DNA of 64,000 nt from assembly GCA_002256435.1 (NCBI GenBank), contig NKJC01000001.1:1240001-1304000 (forward strand), given 5' to 3'. Both the position numbers and the translations under genes were made by a program. Below the pieces are notes generated by a model that saw only the letters and a list, made by a program, of their open reading frames with translations, did not search any database and was not told the origin of the DNA. This DNA is from Chitinophagaceae bacterium BSSC1. Its GTDB lineage: Bacteria > Bacteroidota > Bacteroidia > Chitinophagales > Chitinophagaceae. Positions 17,932 through 26,953 of the stretch are shown piece by piece (within the stretch, counting starts at the first letter, position 1; every line of letters starts with the position of its first letter).

Positions 17932-18660
17932 CTAAAAATATCTTTTAGAAAAGTCCATTGCAGACTCTGCAAAAATTTGAATTCCTGGATAACGTAATGA
18001 AGGAGCAGGATTAGGGTCTACCACTATTACTTCTTTGCCACCCCTGAGTGCTGACTCCAACACCATATTGGTAATCCCTACTGAATTGGATGTTCCCATA
18101 AAGATGATGGTCTCGGCTTCAGCAGCCCAGTCCATGGCCGTTTCCGTTTCATAGAGATCGGTATAATATTCATCAAAGAGCAGGATATGTGGCCGATACG
18201 ATTTATCAAAATCTATGGTTCCATGCTTGCCAATTTCAAAGAGTTCAAACAGCGCAGGAATTTGATCCTCCGCTTCTTTTACAAAATCCCAATTTGCCAA
18301 AACCAATTCTTCTTTTGAATAAGCTGGAATGCGTCTTTTGAAATTGATGTTTCCATGAATCTCAATTAATCGCTGAGTTGAATGTGCCGCTTTGATATGC
18401 AGGTTGTCTACATTCTGAGTAATCACGCGTATCTGATTGGCTGCTAGAATTTCATGGGTGGCATTAGGAAGCGCATCGCGGCAGCTAACAAATCTATGAT
18501 AGTACCAAGACAAAAAATGTCCGGGATCTGTTTTGAATTTCTCATAGGTTGCCATGGTAGTTGGGTTCTCATTCCACAGACCATTCTTACCCCGGAAGGG
18601 TTGAATCCCCGAGTCTACTGAAATGCCTGCACCTGTTACAACAACAACGCTATTGTCCAT
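17932..18660 (-). CDS. Sir2-family NAD-dependent protein deacylase, zinc cysteines absent
   Basis: The 242-residue protein shows the sirtuin NAD-binding motifs GAGIS (residues 10-14), GIQPFRG and TQNVDNLH, and the catalytic His102 (EIHGN). The RPHILLFDE stretch matches the segment after the usual zinc ribbon. The four zinc-binding cysteines normally lying between EIHGN and RPH are missing; the only cysteine is Cys60. The NAD chemistry should remain possible, but the small domain must be stabilised differently. It is the last gene of a three-gene operon, its ATG overlapping the amidohydrolase stop by one base (TAATG). It may deacylate proteins, though another NAD-consuming activity cannot be excluded. 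Confidence 0.85.
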   Translation of the reverse strand: MDNSVVVVTGAGISVDSGIQPFRGKNGLWNENPTTMATYEKFKTDPGHFLSWYYHRFVSCRDALPNATHEILAANQIRVITQNVDNLHIKAAHSTQRLIEIHGNINFKRRIPAYSKEELVLANWDFVKEAEDQIPALFELFEIGKHGTIDFDKSYRPHILLFDEYYTDLYETETAMDWAAEAETIIFMGTSNSVGITNMVLESALRGGKEVIVVDPNPAPSLRYPGIQIFAESAMDFSKRYF

Positions 18661-19988
18661 TACTTAACTTTTTTACCGTGCTTGTACACCAGATCTACTT
18701 TTTGCAATAGGTCAATATAGCGCAAGACATCACCTTTCACGGCAATGATATCGGCATACTTGCCTTCACTAATAGTACCATAGTCTTTGTCTACACGCAT
18801 AGCCAGTGCGGGCCAATATGTAGCAGCTTTAATAGCATACATGGCGTCAAATCCAAATTTGTTTACCCATACATCTAGTTCGTTCCATGTGCTTTGACTA
18901 TGGAATTTCATGGGGATCCCACTATCTGTTCCAATCAACAATACGGCGCCTGCATTTTTCAACTGATTTACTTTCTTCTCTAGCGTTGGGCGGCGAATAG
19001 GCGTCATCTGAAAATAAGGCATCCTGCCAGGATACTTGAGGGATTCTTTAATATCCTTGATAATATTATCAGGTAAGTCTAATTGCCAAGAAGGATCATC
19101 CAGTTTTTCAGGATTGTCTCTAATGTATTCATAATTGTACAAACCCTCAACTGTGGGTGTCCAAAAGAAGGGACCCTTGCTCATTTGCGCAGTGCGCTCT
19201 TTGATCATCTGAATAATATCATCCGGATATTCTGGTGCCGATGCCAAACCCGTGTGCTCAAAACAATCCACCCCAATTTTCATACCCACCCTAATTTCAT
19301 TGGGTCTGTGCGAATGACCCACAACAGGCAATTTATATTTATGTGCTTCATCTACCACAGCCTGTGCTTCTTCCAAAGTCATTTCGTCTTGGTCAATCAA
19401 CTTAATCACATTCACACCTGCTTCTGCCAGTTTGCGCACTTTTGCTTTTGCGTCTTCCACGCCATTCACACCCCAACGATAAGCTTCTGTATGCGGATAA
19501 GGTTTGTGTTGAATAAATGGCCCAGACACATAAAGTGTTGGTCCGGGTAATTCACCCTTGTCAATGCGTTTCTTTACATTAATGCTTGCCTCCAACGGCC
19601 CACCCAGGTCACGCGCACTGGTAACCCCGGCCATTAGCAACTGGTGGGCCGAAGCCGGCATCACCACTTTCTCAAAATCCTTCATATAAGCACTATCCCA
19701 ATGGTCATAATCACTATGCCCATTGATCATCAAATGCACGTGCATGTCCCAAAGACCGGGCAACACACTCATCCCTTCTGTAGAAACAATTTCCGCTCCT
19801 TTTGGAATGGGTGTAGTGCCCACGGTACCCACGGTTTTGATCCGCTCGTTTTCTACAATAATTACACTGTTGTAAATGGGCTTGCCGCCAAAACCATCAA
19901 TCAGGGTTCCGCCTACAAAGGCTTTTGTTTGTGCTTGCGCGCTAATGCATAGAAAGAATAATGCAATAGCATTGCTGATTTGCTTCAT
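18660..19988 (-). CDS. Secreted amidohydrolase-family protein
   Basis: I choose the ATG at 19986-19988 (442 residues), which gives a clean signal peptide (MKQISNAIALFFLCISAQAQ); the longer frame adds 14 unlikely residues. The metal-site signature is MHVHL, followed by the barrel motifs GVTSARDLGG, GHSHRPNEI and IGTDSG and the C-terminal GTISEGKYADIIAV. This is the imidazolonepropionase/Xaa-Pro dipeptidase-like branch of secreted amidohydrolases. The substrate could be a dipeptide, a lactam or a xenobiotic. It sits between an arginyltransferase-like gene (42-nt gap) and the sirtuin (1-nt overlap). Confidence 0.88.
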   Translation of the reverse strand: MKQISNAIALFFLCISAQAQTKAFVGGTLIDGFGGKPIYNSVIIVENERIKTVGTVGTTPIPKGAEIVSTEGMSVLPGLWDMHVHLMINGHSDYDHWDSAYMKDFEKVVMPASAHQLLMAGVTSARDLGGPLEASINVKKRIDKGELPGPTLYVSGPFIQHKPYPHTEAYRWGVNGVEDAKAKVRKLAEAGVNVIKLIDQDEMTLEEAQAVVDEAHKYKLPVVGHSHRPNEIRVGMKIGVDCFEHTGLASAPEYPDDIIQMIKERTAQMSKGPFFWTPTVEGLYNYEYIRDNPEKLDDPSWQLDLPDNIIKDIKESLKYPGRMPYFQMTPIRRPTLEKKVNQLKNAGAVLLIGTDSGIPMKFHSQSTWNELDVWVNKFGFDAMYAIKAATYWPALAMRVDKDYGTISEGKYADIIAVKGDVLRYIDLLQKVDLVYKHGKKVK

Positions 19989-20030
19989 GTTAGTTGGTTG
20001 TTGGTGGAAGATACAAAATGAATGGAGCAA

Positions 20031-20747
20031 CTATAGCAAGCCATTAAAAAAATACTGCTCTAACATGGTCTTGTCATAATGGGTATAGGGCACCCAATGC
20101 TTTTCAAGAGGAAGAAATACTTCAATGGCGTTGATGTCTGGAAAGAGTTTGTAGTCAAACTTTTCCGTGGCCGTGCTGATATAACCGGTATAGTAGAATC
20201 TACAGCCTAATGACCTTGCATGATCCATTTTGCAAAGTATCAGGTATTTGCCCAAACTAAAAGATTGGTATTCGGGGTCAAAGAAATTGAGGATGCCTGC
20301 AATACTATTGGCCCCCTTGTCAAAATATCCCACCGCCACCAAACGTCCGTGATCACGCAGTTCAATCATCCAAGAATCAAATGGGTTGGGTAGGGTAGCA
20401 TCATGCAAATAATCATCGCATTGTTCCGATGTACTAAAGGGAACAAACTCCCAATACAAGGAATAGAGATGACGGATCTCATCAGTAATTTCAGCAGGCT
20501 TTACTATCACTTGCAGCTTGGCGCATTTTTTCCGAATCTTCTGGGCCGATTTTGATTCCTCCACCCTAGCCAGTTCTAACCTAAGCCAAAAGACCGGCAT
20601 CATATAACTGTTTATATCAAACTGTGTATGGTTGGTGGTAAACACATGATGCTGCATCCGGTAATAGCCATTGGCCAAAAGGGCGTCCAACATAGGGCCT
20701 TTAAAACCAGATTCATCAGCTGTATAATACACCGGAGGTCCAAACAT
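20031..20747 (-). CDS. Arginyl-tRNA-protein transferase-like protein (ATE/Bpt, GNAT fold)
   Basis: The 238-residue sequence has the layout of the bacterial Bpt/ATE family: an N-terminal part with LLANGYYRMQHHVFTTNH and a C-terminal acyltransferase-like domain (GRLVAVGYFD, SIAGILNFFDPEY, SLGKYLILCKMDHA, YYTGY). Known members transfer Arg or Leu from charged tRNA to N-terminal degron residues. The N-terminal CxxC seen in many ATE proteins is missing here, so activity is uncertain. It heads the operon with the amidohydrolase and sirtuin. Confidence 0.7.
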   Translation of the reverse strand: MFGPPVYYTADESGFKGPMLDALLANGYYRMQHHVFTTNHTQFDINSYMMPVFWLRLELARVEESKSAQKIRKKCAKLQVIVKPAEITDEIRHLYSLYWEFVPFSTSEQCDDYLHDATLPNPFDSWMIELRDHGRLVAVGYFDKGANSIAGILNFFDPEYQSFSLGKYLILCKMDHARSLGCRFYYTGYISTATEKFDYKLFPDINAIEVFLPLEKHWVPYTHYDKTMLEQYFFNGLL

Positions 20748-20800
20748 GGGACAATTTACAATTTAGTTTATATTCATATAGCAATAATCAGCTCCATAAA

Positions 20801-21244
20801 ATGAAAAAGTCAATCGGCCTAACAATACTTTTCACTCTTCTGATGTTTGCAAGCATAGCACAGGAAATAAAACCAAATAATAACCTGACCAAAGAAAGCT
20901 ATGAGCATAAGAGAAAGCTGAACAGAAAAACTGGGAATATACTTTTGGGAACAGGTGTAGGTTTAATGGCTGGTGGATTTGTTTTGGCGGAGCTCAATAG
21001 TGATAAAGTAGATTTTCAAAGTTTTGATTTGGTAGGTGTAGGTATAGTAATGATTGGAACCGGTATAGTTTCTTCTCTTGTAAGTATTCCTTTTTATTTA
21101 ACTGCACACAATTATAAAATAAAGGCACAAACGGCAACTGCATTTCTTAAAATACTTCCAGCACCAAATATTCAAGGAAATCAGTTAGAACAAATACCAA
21201 TGCCGGCCCTTGCTTTTCGGATTCCGTTAAACGGTAGAAAATGA
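20801..21244 (+). CDS. Small membrane protein of unknown function
   Basis: A 147-residue protein with an N-terminal signal-like helix (MKKSIGLTILFTLLMFASIAQ). A charged segment follows (KESYEHKRKLNRKTGN), then two hydrophobic helices (~45-65, Gly-rich LGTGVGLMAGGF, and ~77-102). I recognise no family. It is divergent from the arginyltransferase-like gene, with 53 bases between their starts. Probably an envelope protein. Confidence 0.65.
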   Translation: MKKSIGLTILFTLLMFASIAQEIKPNNNLTKESYEHKRKLNRKTGNILLGTGVGLMAGGFVLAELNSDKVDFQSFDLVGVGIVMIGTGIVSSLVSIPFYLTAHNYKIKAQTATAFLKILPAPNIQGNQLEQIPMPALAFRIPLNGRK

Positions 21245-21255
21245 ATATGTGATTC

Positions 21256-21286
21256 TTAAAAAACAAAAGAGGCCTTTCGGCCCCTT
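21256..21286 (-). terminator. Intrinsic terminator for the minus-strand gene ending at 21310
   Basis: Read on the minus strand, AAGGGGCC-GAAA-GGCCTCTT forms an 8-bp stem (one G-U pair) with a GAAA tetraloop, followed by TTGTTTTTT. It lies 24 bases past the stop codon of the AT-rich outer-membrane-like gene. On the plus strand the stem lacks a following U tract. Confidence 0.85.
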
Positions 21287-21309
21287 CTGCGGAACATAAT
21301 CCCCCCGGA

Positions 21310-22833
21310 TTATCTATTTAAAAGACTTATATGTAGAGATAAAAACCAGCTACATTTTAAAAAATCCTTAGTAACATTTTCAAAAGGTAATTTTTGAGTT
21401 GAGTTGACTTTAAAACTTTCTGAAAGATTTTGTACATATCCTATTACAGCTCCAGCAGATAAACTTATTCTATTCTTTTCTCCAAAAATAATATTGGGGC
21501 CGAGCATGATTCTAGGTTTTGGTTTTGCCTCCAATGAAATTCCAGTTCCCAATATACCTCCTATGAAGACACTTGAATTGTAACTTAAGCGGGTAGCAAA
21601 ATAGGTATTTGCATTAATTCCAATTTCAGCACCTCCCGATTGTTTATCGGAAACTAATTGAAATAGACTATCAGTAATTTTTGTATTTGAGAAAGACTCG
21701 TTATAAAGACCTGCAGTATAAAGACCTAAACTCAAACCCCAAATGGTACTTTGCTTTAATGGTATTGGAATATTAGTTTCATATGTTGGAAGCTTACTAT
21801 CTGATTGCCATGGTATCATTTTTATATTAATTGTATGTACATCATCTTTAATAATTATTGGCAAACTTTGATAGGTTGTTCTTAAATATTTCAACTTATT
21901 TATTGATTCAATATATTTTCTAAGTTCACTATATGAGAGAGTTGTATCTATTTTATTTAAAACAATTTTCCATTCTCCAATATAGTTTTTGATTAGACTG
22001 TCAAATTCTTTCAATAAAAGGTTCTTATTTATTTCAATTGCATATTCAGTAGACTTTACTCTGTAATCATTAGAAAATTTTAAATACTCAATTTTTTTTG
22101 AGTATAAGATGCTTTTTAAATTACTAAAGCTTTTTTCAATTTGTAATTGAGTTGAATCAACTTGTAAAAAGCTTTTTGAAATTGGATCTAAATCAAAAAT
22201 AAAATCAAGCTTTTTTGTATTTTCAAATAAAGTACTATCGATTTTATTGTTTAAATCTTGAACACTGCTTTGAATAGTATTTATCTCATTAAAAACAGAA
22301 TCAAAATAATTAAAAACAATAGATTGTTTCCTTTTTGCAATTAGGATTTTTTGTTCAAGAATCATTTCCTTTTTTCCAAAAATATTTTTGGAAATGCTTG
22401 AATCTGTATCAGCTTTTGATTCGGTTGTTTTGGCAAACATTGCTGAGTTTAGATCCGTCAGATTTTGAAAAACGGAGCTTAAAGAACTCATATCAATGGA
22501 AGCAAAGGGAACTTGAGTATCAATTTTGGGATTCACAGTACTGTCTTGACCAGATGTTTCAATTTTATACAAGTAAGGATTATAATTAATTACCTGCAGT
22601 TGAATTACATCCCCTTTTTTTACTTTATAAAAGGATTCAGGTTTTGAAATGTTTTTATTTCTAAAATTCAAAACAAATTTTTTGATTTCGTCCTTCTGGT
22701 ATCCATTAAAAGTAGTTAGATCCTTTGGTGTAAATTCACTACAGCAACTGATTTTGGAAGCCTCAGTTGTATCTTTTTTTTGAGAAAATGAAAATACTGG
22801 AATTAATAATAGAATAAAGATTAGATATTTCAT
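21310..22833 (-). CDS. Hypothetical envelope protein with coiled coil and C-terminal barrel-like domain
   Basis: The 507-residue product has a signal peptide (MKYLIFILLLIPVFSFSQ). Residues ~60-85 (SFYKVKKGDVIQLQVINYN) look like a small beta domain. A long Lys/Ser/Asp-rich helical region (~150-320) is likely coiled coil. The C-terminus (~365-507) has Gly- and aromatic-rich strands (WGLSLGLYTAGLYN, GAEIGINANTYFATRLSYN) typical of an outer-membrane barrel. I do not recognise the family. The gene is distinctly more AT-rich than its neighbours, hinting at a different history. It is divergent from the signalling operon, and an intrinsic terminator follows it. Confidence 0.65.
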   Translation of the reverse strand: MKYLIFILLLIPVFSFSQKKDTTEASKISCCSEFTPKDLTTFNGYQKDEIKKFVLNFRNKNISKPESFYKVKKGDVIQLQVINYNPYLYKIETSGQDSTVNPKIDTQVPFASIDMSSLSSVFQNLTDLNSAMFAKTTESKADTDSSISKNIFGKKEMILEQKILIAKRKQSIVFNYFDSVFNEINTIQSSVQDLNNKIDSTLFENTKKLDFIFDLDPISKSFLQVDSTQLQIEKSFSNLKSILYSKKIEYLKFSNDYRVKSTEYAIEINKNLLLKEFDSLIKNYIGEWKIVLNKIDTTLSYSELRKYIESINKLKYLRTTYQSLPIIIKDDVHTINIKMIPWQSDSKLPTYETNIPIPLKQSTIWGLSLGLYTAGLYNESFSNTKITDSLFQLVSDKQSGGAEIGINANTYFATRLSYNSSVFIGGILGTGISLEAKPKPRIMLGPNIIFGEKNRISLSAGAVIGYVQNLSESFKVNSTQKLPFENVTKDFLKCSWFLSLHISLLNR

Positions 22834-23036
22834 AGCATTTAATTGTTGATTCGTTATGAATTCAGTTAAACTTAATTATTTACAAATTTTGAAACTATAT
22901 TCAAAAAATACAAAAGGATAAAACCGCATTTAATTTAAGGGAAATCCCTTATTAAAAAACAGGAATTATCCTATTTCATAAATGAATATATATTTTCAAT
23001 TTTGATTTGTAAATTGTAAAAAACAAACCCACCATT

Positions 23037-23576
23037 ATGCCTAAATTATTTACAAATTCAGACAGGAAACCAAGCATTCCTGATACTAAAAGATTCAACG
23101 CTTGTACAAATTCTTATGAGTCATACTTAGAACAAAGAGTATTACTTGATGACTTTTCAAGTGAGAAACTAACTTCACTTACAAAGAACTATCAAACACT
23201 TGTAATTGATAAATTCAAAGAGTTGGATCCAACTTTAGAATTTGGACAATATTTTGTAATACCAGTTCAAGAAATAAAGAAAATGTTAGCTGCAGAAGAT
23301 GATAATGCTGACTTTATTCATATTTGCTTTGCTGTAAGACAAACCACTAATTCAAAAAATGAATTAATCAGTTATCCTGTTACCATTTTGGTTCCTGTTA
23401 AAAAAACAATCGATACCGATGGAGAGCCTGTTCATGAATATTGTAAGTCCGAAAAATCAACTTATATAGAGGCATTCCCTTGTCCGCCAGATAGAAGATG
23501 CCCTAAAACTGTTGATAAAACCAATTTGATTTATGATGCAGATACTCAAATTAATGATTTTAAATCATTAATTTAA
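23037..23576 (+). CDS. Hypothetical cytoplasmic protein, first gene of a signalling operon
   Basis: The 179-residue protein has no signal or membrane segment. It is rich in charged residues and has a Cys-containing end (EYCKSEKSTYIEAFPCPPDRRCPK, five residues either side of a possible metal or disulfide cluster). I recognise no family. It lies three bases before a membrane-protein gene and is followed by a kinase and a regulator, all on one strand, so it may modulate that pathway. Confidence 0.6.
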   Translation: MPKLFTNSDRKPSIPDTKRFNACTNSYESYLEQRVLLDDFSSEKLTSLTKNYQTLVIDKFKELDPTLEFGQYFVIPVQEIKKMLAAEDDNADFIHICFAVRQTTNSKNELISYPVTILVPVKKTIDTDGEPVHEYCKSEKSTYIEAFPCPPDRRCPKTVDKTNLIYDADTQINDFKSLI

Positions 23577-23579
23577 ATA

Positions 23580-24218
23580 ATGCTTTGGTATGATTATTTA
23601 CAAGTTTTTTTTCTAATCCTTATTTGGACTCTAATCATCCTTAACAAAGGATGGTTAGATTCAAATAGATTTTATTGGGTATTGTTTTTTCTTGTTCACA
23701 CTATATCTGAATTAGTTCAACTAAATAGTATGATAAGAAATAAGGAAAATTTGTGGGTTAATCTTTTTAGAAACCCTCTTCAATTTTTGTTTCTAGTTAT
23801 CTTTTTTCTTAAGATTTCTATAGCTTCAAAAATTAGGAAACTATTTGTTTTTATTTGCGCATGTTTACTTTGTTTGGTACTAATATTTCTGAAAAAAGAT
23901 GGTGATTATAAAACTATTGATGAATTAGGATATAGTACTGCGATTATCTGTGCTTGCATTTATTATTTTTATTTTTTTATTATAAGTAATAATTATATCC
24001 AGTTGGAAAATTCAGAATTCTGGTTTTGCAGTGCTGTATTTGTATTTTTTGGAGTTCCGCTTAGTATTAATGGAGGTTTAGCTTATTTAATCAATCATAA
24101 TCTTGAATTTGCTCAAAAACTATTTTATATTATTGTTTTCAATACATATATCTTTTATTGCATAGTGCTTTATGCGATCTATTTGAATACAAAAGAAAAG
24201 AAATTCATCTATGGATAA
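23580..24218 (+). CDS. Polytopic membrane protein, candidate sensor partner of the downstream kinase
   Basis: The 212 residues contain six or seven hydrophobic helices (roughly 5-22, 31-46, 66-82, 86-103, 119-136, 146-164, 178-199) with short loops and few acidic residues. No family is recognisable. The gene overlaps the histidine kinase by 8 nt, implying coupled, perhaps stoichiometric translation. The kinase has only one membrane helix and no obvious sensing domain, so this protein could supply the sensing part. That role is inference from gene order. Confidence 0.65.
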   Translation: MLWYDYLQVFFLILIWTLIILNKGWLDSNRFYWVLFFLVHTISELVQLNSMIRNKENLWVNLFRNPLQFLFLVIFFLKISIASKIRKLFVFICACLLCLVLIFLKKDGDYKTIDELGYSTAIICACIYYFYFFIISNNYIQLENSEFWFCSAVFVFFGVPLSINGGLAYLINHNLEFAQKLFYIIVFNTYIFYCIVLYAIYLNTKEKKFIYG

Positions 24219-24954
24219 TGCCCTTTTGTATACCATTATAGTAGCAACCTTGCTGTTCTTCTTTTTAACATGCTTTATTATTTATTTCGCCGTAGTACAA
24301 AATAAAAGAAAGTTTATTTTTAAACAAGAGCTTTTAAGAAGTCAACTAGAAATTCAGGAACAAACCTTTAATAGTATCAGTCAAGAGATTCATGACAATG
24401 TGGGGCAGATCTTGAGCCTGGCAAAAGTGCAGTTGAATATTATTGGCGAGGGAGAAACGGTGAATCAAGAATTACTCACGGATGCAAAAGAAAATATCAG
24501 TAAAGCTTTAACAGACCTGCGTGATGTGGCCAAGGGGCTGAGCTCAGACCGGATTAGGGTATTGGGTTTGGACGAAGCCATTCAACAAGAAGTGACTAGA
24601 ATTAATAGGGCGGGAATTCTCTCTATTCAGTTTGAAACCAATGGACAAGCAAGAGTAATTGAAGAGCAGAAACAATTGATTCTCTACCGAGTGATTCAGG
24701 AGTGTATTCAGAATATTATCAAACACGCCAATGCTAATGCTGTGGCAGTAGATTTTAATTACAGGGAGCATTGTTTGAGAATCATGGTTTCAGATAATGG
24801 AAAAGGATTTAATTTTCAGGAAGAACAATTGAATTATCACGGACTTGGTCTGATGAATTTGTACAAACGCATGGAATTAATTGGAGGGCATGTTAAAATT
24901 GAAAGCGAGCCAGGCCAAGGAACCAAAGTGCATATAAAACTGCCTTATGTCTGA
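24211..24954 (+). CDS. NarL-type sensor histidine kinase (HisKA_3)
   Basis: The 247-residue protein has one N-terminal membrane helix (~7-29) and a short coiled linker. A HisKA_3 dimerisation domain carries phospho-acceptor His61 in SISQEIHDNVGQILSL, and a HATPase_c domain follows (ECIQNIIKHANA, SDNGKGF, GLGLMNLYKRM). It has no extracellular sensing domain, so input must come from a partner. It overlaps both neighbours by 8 nt. The regulator encoded next is the expected phosphoryl acceptor. Confidence 0.92.
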   Translation: MDNALLYTIIVATLLFFFLTCFIIYFAVVQNKRKFIFKQELLRSQLEIQEQTFNSISQEIHDNVGQILSLAKVQLNIIGEGETVNQELLTDAKENISKALTDLRDVAKGLSSDRIRVLGLDEAIQQEVTRINRAGILSIQFETNGQARVIEEQKQLILYRVIQECIQNIIKHANANAVAVDFNYREHCLRIMVSDNGKGFNFQEEQLNYHGLGLMNLYKRMELIGGHVKIESEPGQGTKVHIKLPYV

Positions 24955-25606
24955 TACCAAATATGTTGCCATTGTAGATGACCATACCCTTTTCAGAAAA
25001 GGTCTAGCTTCTTTGATTGCTGTTTTTCCAGATTACAAAGTAATGTTTGACGCCAGTACAGGTAAGGATTTTATTGCCCAACTCAATCCTAAGAAATTAC
25101 CAGATATTGTTTTGATGGATATTAGCATGCCAGAGATGGATGGCTTTGCAACTACAGAATGGCTCAAGAATAATTACCCAGATGTAAAAGTCTTGGCCCT
25201 AAGTACCATGGATGCAGAAACGGCTATTATCAAAATGATCAAATGCGGTGCCAAGGGTTATGTGCTCAAAGACGCAGATCTGAGTGAACTCAAACTAGCT
25301 TTCTCAGAACTGATTCGCGTGGGGTTTTATTACAATGATATTGTATCAAGAAAAGTCATGCAAAGCCTCACACAATTGGTAGATGATAAAAGCGAACTCA
25401 GTGCTTTTATGAACCTCAATGAAAACGAACTTACATTTATTAAACTGGCCTGCTCAGAAAAAACCTATCAGCAAATTGCCAAGGAAATGTTCAAGAGTGA
25501 AAAAACTATTGACGGCTATAGGGCCGATATTTTTCAAAAGCTCAATATCAGTAGCCGCGTTGGCTTAGCCATGTTTGCCATTAAGCATGGGATAGTAAAA
25601 GTTTAA
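24947..25606 (+). CDS. NarL/LuxR-family response regulator
   Basis: A receiver domain has acidic residues in IVDDH, phospho-acceptor Asp58 (IVLMDISMP) and Lys in YVLKDA. A C-terminal LuxR-type HTH follows (LNENELTFIKLACSEKTYQQIAKEM, KTIDGYRADIF). It overlaps the kinase gene by 8 nt, forming a two-component pair. The stop codon shares TTAA with the convergent GH29 gene. Confidence 0.93.
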   Translation: MSDTKYVAIVDDHTLFRKGLASLIAVFPDYKVMFDASTGKDFIAQLNPKKLPDIVLMDISMPEMDGFATTEWLKNNYPDVKVLALSTMDAETAIIKMIKCGAKGYVLKDADLSELKLAFSELIRVGFYYNDIVSRKVMQSLTQLVDDKSELSAFMNLNENELTFIKLACSEKTYQQIAKEMFKSEKTIDGYRADIFQKLNISSRVGLAMFAIKHGIVKV

Positions 25607-26943
25607 CGTACAATCTCAACATCACTTACATCCCCAACAAAATCCAATACCAACACGGTATCATTCATGTCTGGCAATTTACCGGTCAATGGAATATAAA
25701 TTCCGTATTCATCTTGCTGAAAAGCTAATAAGGAACCATTGAGATAACGCACAGAACTCAAGCGCTGTTTGGTTGGAAGATTAGGTAAGGCAATAGTTTT
25801 GGCATCAGTCTTGAGTAAATGCAGGTAAACTTTACTTCCCTTTCTTGTGGCTACTAAATCTTTACTAGGCGGATAAGGACCACCGCGGGTTCCATAAACA
25901 GAGGCGCCATATTGCGTTAACCAATTCCCCATTTCAGAAAGCATCTTTACTTGGCGTTGTTCCATTCTACCATCGGCCATTGGCCCAACATTGTACAAGA
26001 GATTGCCATTGCCACCGGCTGTACCAGCAAGGGTTTGCAAAGATTCTTTTAAGGTCTTCATTTTATCATTGGGTTTCCAAGCCCACTGATTGCAAATGGT
26101 AATGCAAGATTCCCAAGGATCCTTCATATTAATCTCACCAATAAATTGCTCTGGTGTGGCATAGTCACCCACGGTCTGGTCATTCATCAATTTGTGTGTG
26201 CCCTTACCAAGCCGATTGTTGACAATCACGTTGGGATCCAATTGTTTTAAATGCGCATATACTTCTTGACCCATAGACAAGGTCCATGGCGCTTCCCAGT
26301 TTCCATCAAACCACAACATATAGGGATGATAGCCTTTTACAATCTCAGTTAACTGTCCCTTGATCTTGTCTACCAGTTTGCGCATATCGCCAGTTGATTT
26401 AAGACCAGCATTTGGAATATTACTCACAGGATAGAGCGGATCATGCCAATCCAAAAGGGTAAAGTATACACAGAATTTAATCCCGTGTTTCAAACAAGCT
26501 TTGCTCAGTTCATCCAGAATATCTTTTTTGTAAGGCGATGACATGATATCATAATCTGTAAACTTACTTGGCCACAAACAAAAGCCATCGTGGTGTTTGG
26601 CAGTAATGGTTAGGTATTTCATGCCCGCATTCTTGGCAGCTAACACCCAAGCTTCTGCATTAAATAATACAGGATTGAATTCCTTGTATAAATTATCATA
26701 GTCTGCAGTATCTACGCCATTGCCCCTGCTCCAACCAATTTCTGTTCCTCGCAAATTCACGGGACCCCAATGGATAAACATACCAAAACGTTGGTCCATA
26801 AAATTCTGTAATACTGCGGCTGGCGTTTTAGTGATGGCAGTCTTTTGCTGCGCGATGCCATAGCTTGAAAAACAAGTCAATAATATGAACAACAGGAATT
26901 GCTTGGTAGTATTAACTCCAATAATAGCTTTGATTGTTTTCAT
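25603..26943 (-). CDS. Secreted GH29 alpha-L-fucosidase
   Basis: The 446-residue protein has a signal region (KQFLLFILLTCFSSYGIAQ). GH29 hallmarks follow: FGMFIHWGPVNL, YLTITAKHHDGFCLW, DWHDPLYP and MLWFDGNWEAP, the last carrying the nucleophile Asp. GNLLYNVGPMADGRM is the usual region near the C-terminus of the barrel, followed by a small beta domain. It hydrolyses alpha-L-fucosides, probably in the periplasm. It lies 10 nt downstream of a GT2 gene in the same operon, an odd pairing of a synthetic and a degradative enzyme. Confidence 0.93.
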   Translation of the reverse strand: MKTIKAIIGVNTTKQFLLFILLTCFSSYGIAQQKTAITKTPAAVLQNFMDQRFGMFIHWGPVNLRGTEIGWSRGNGVDTADYDNLYKEFNPVLFNAEAWVLAAKNAGMKYLTITAKHHDGFCLWPSKFTDYDIMSSPYKKDILDELSKACLKHGIKFCVYFTLLDWHDPLYPVSNIPNAGLKSTGDMRKLVDKIKGQLTEIVKGYHPYMLWFDGNWEAPWTLSMGQEVYAHLKQLDPNVIVNNRLGKGTHKLMNDQTVGDYATPEQFIGEINMKDPWESCITICNQWAWKPNDKMKTLKESLQTLAGTAGGNGNLLYNVGPMADGRMEQRQVKMLSEMGNWLTQYGASVYGTRGGPYPPSKDLVATRKGSKVYLHLLKTDAKTIALPNLPTKQRLSSVRYLNGSLLAFQQDEYGIYIPLTGKLPDMNDTVLVLDFVGDVSDVEIVR

Positions 26944-26953
26944 GCAGCAAGTT

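Noticed and set aside
21310..24218. AT-rich segment as a genomic island or prophage fragment
   Set aside because: Composition is lower in GC, but there is no integrase, tRNA, direct repeat or phage gene, and the kinase and regulator downstream look native.
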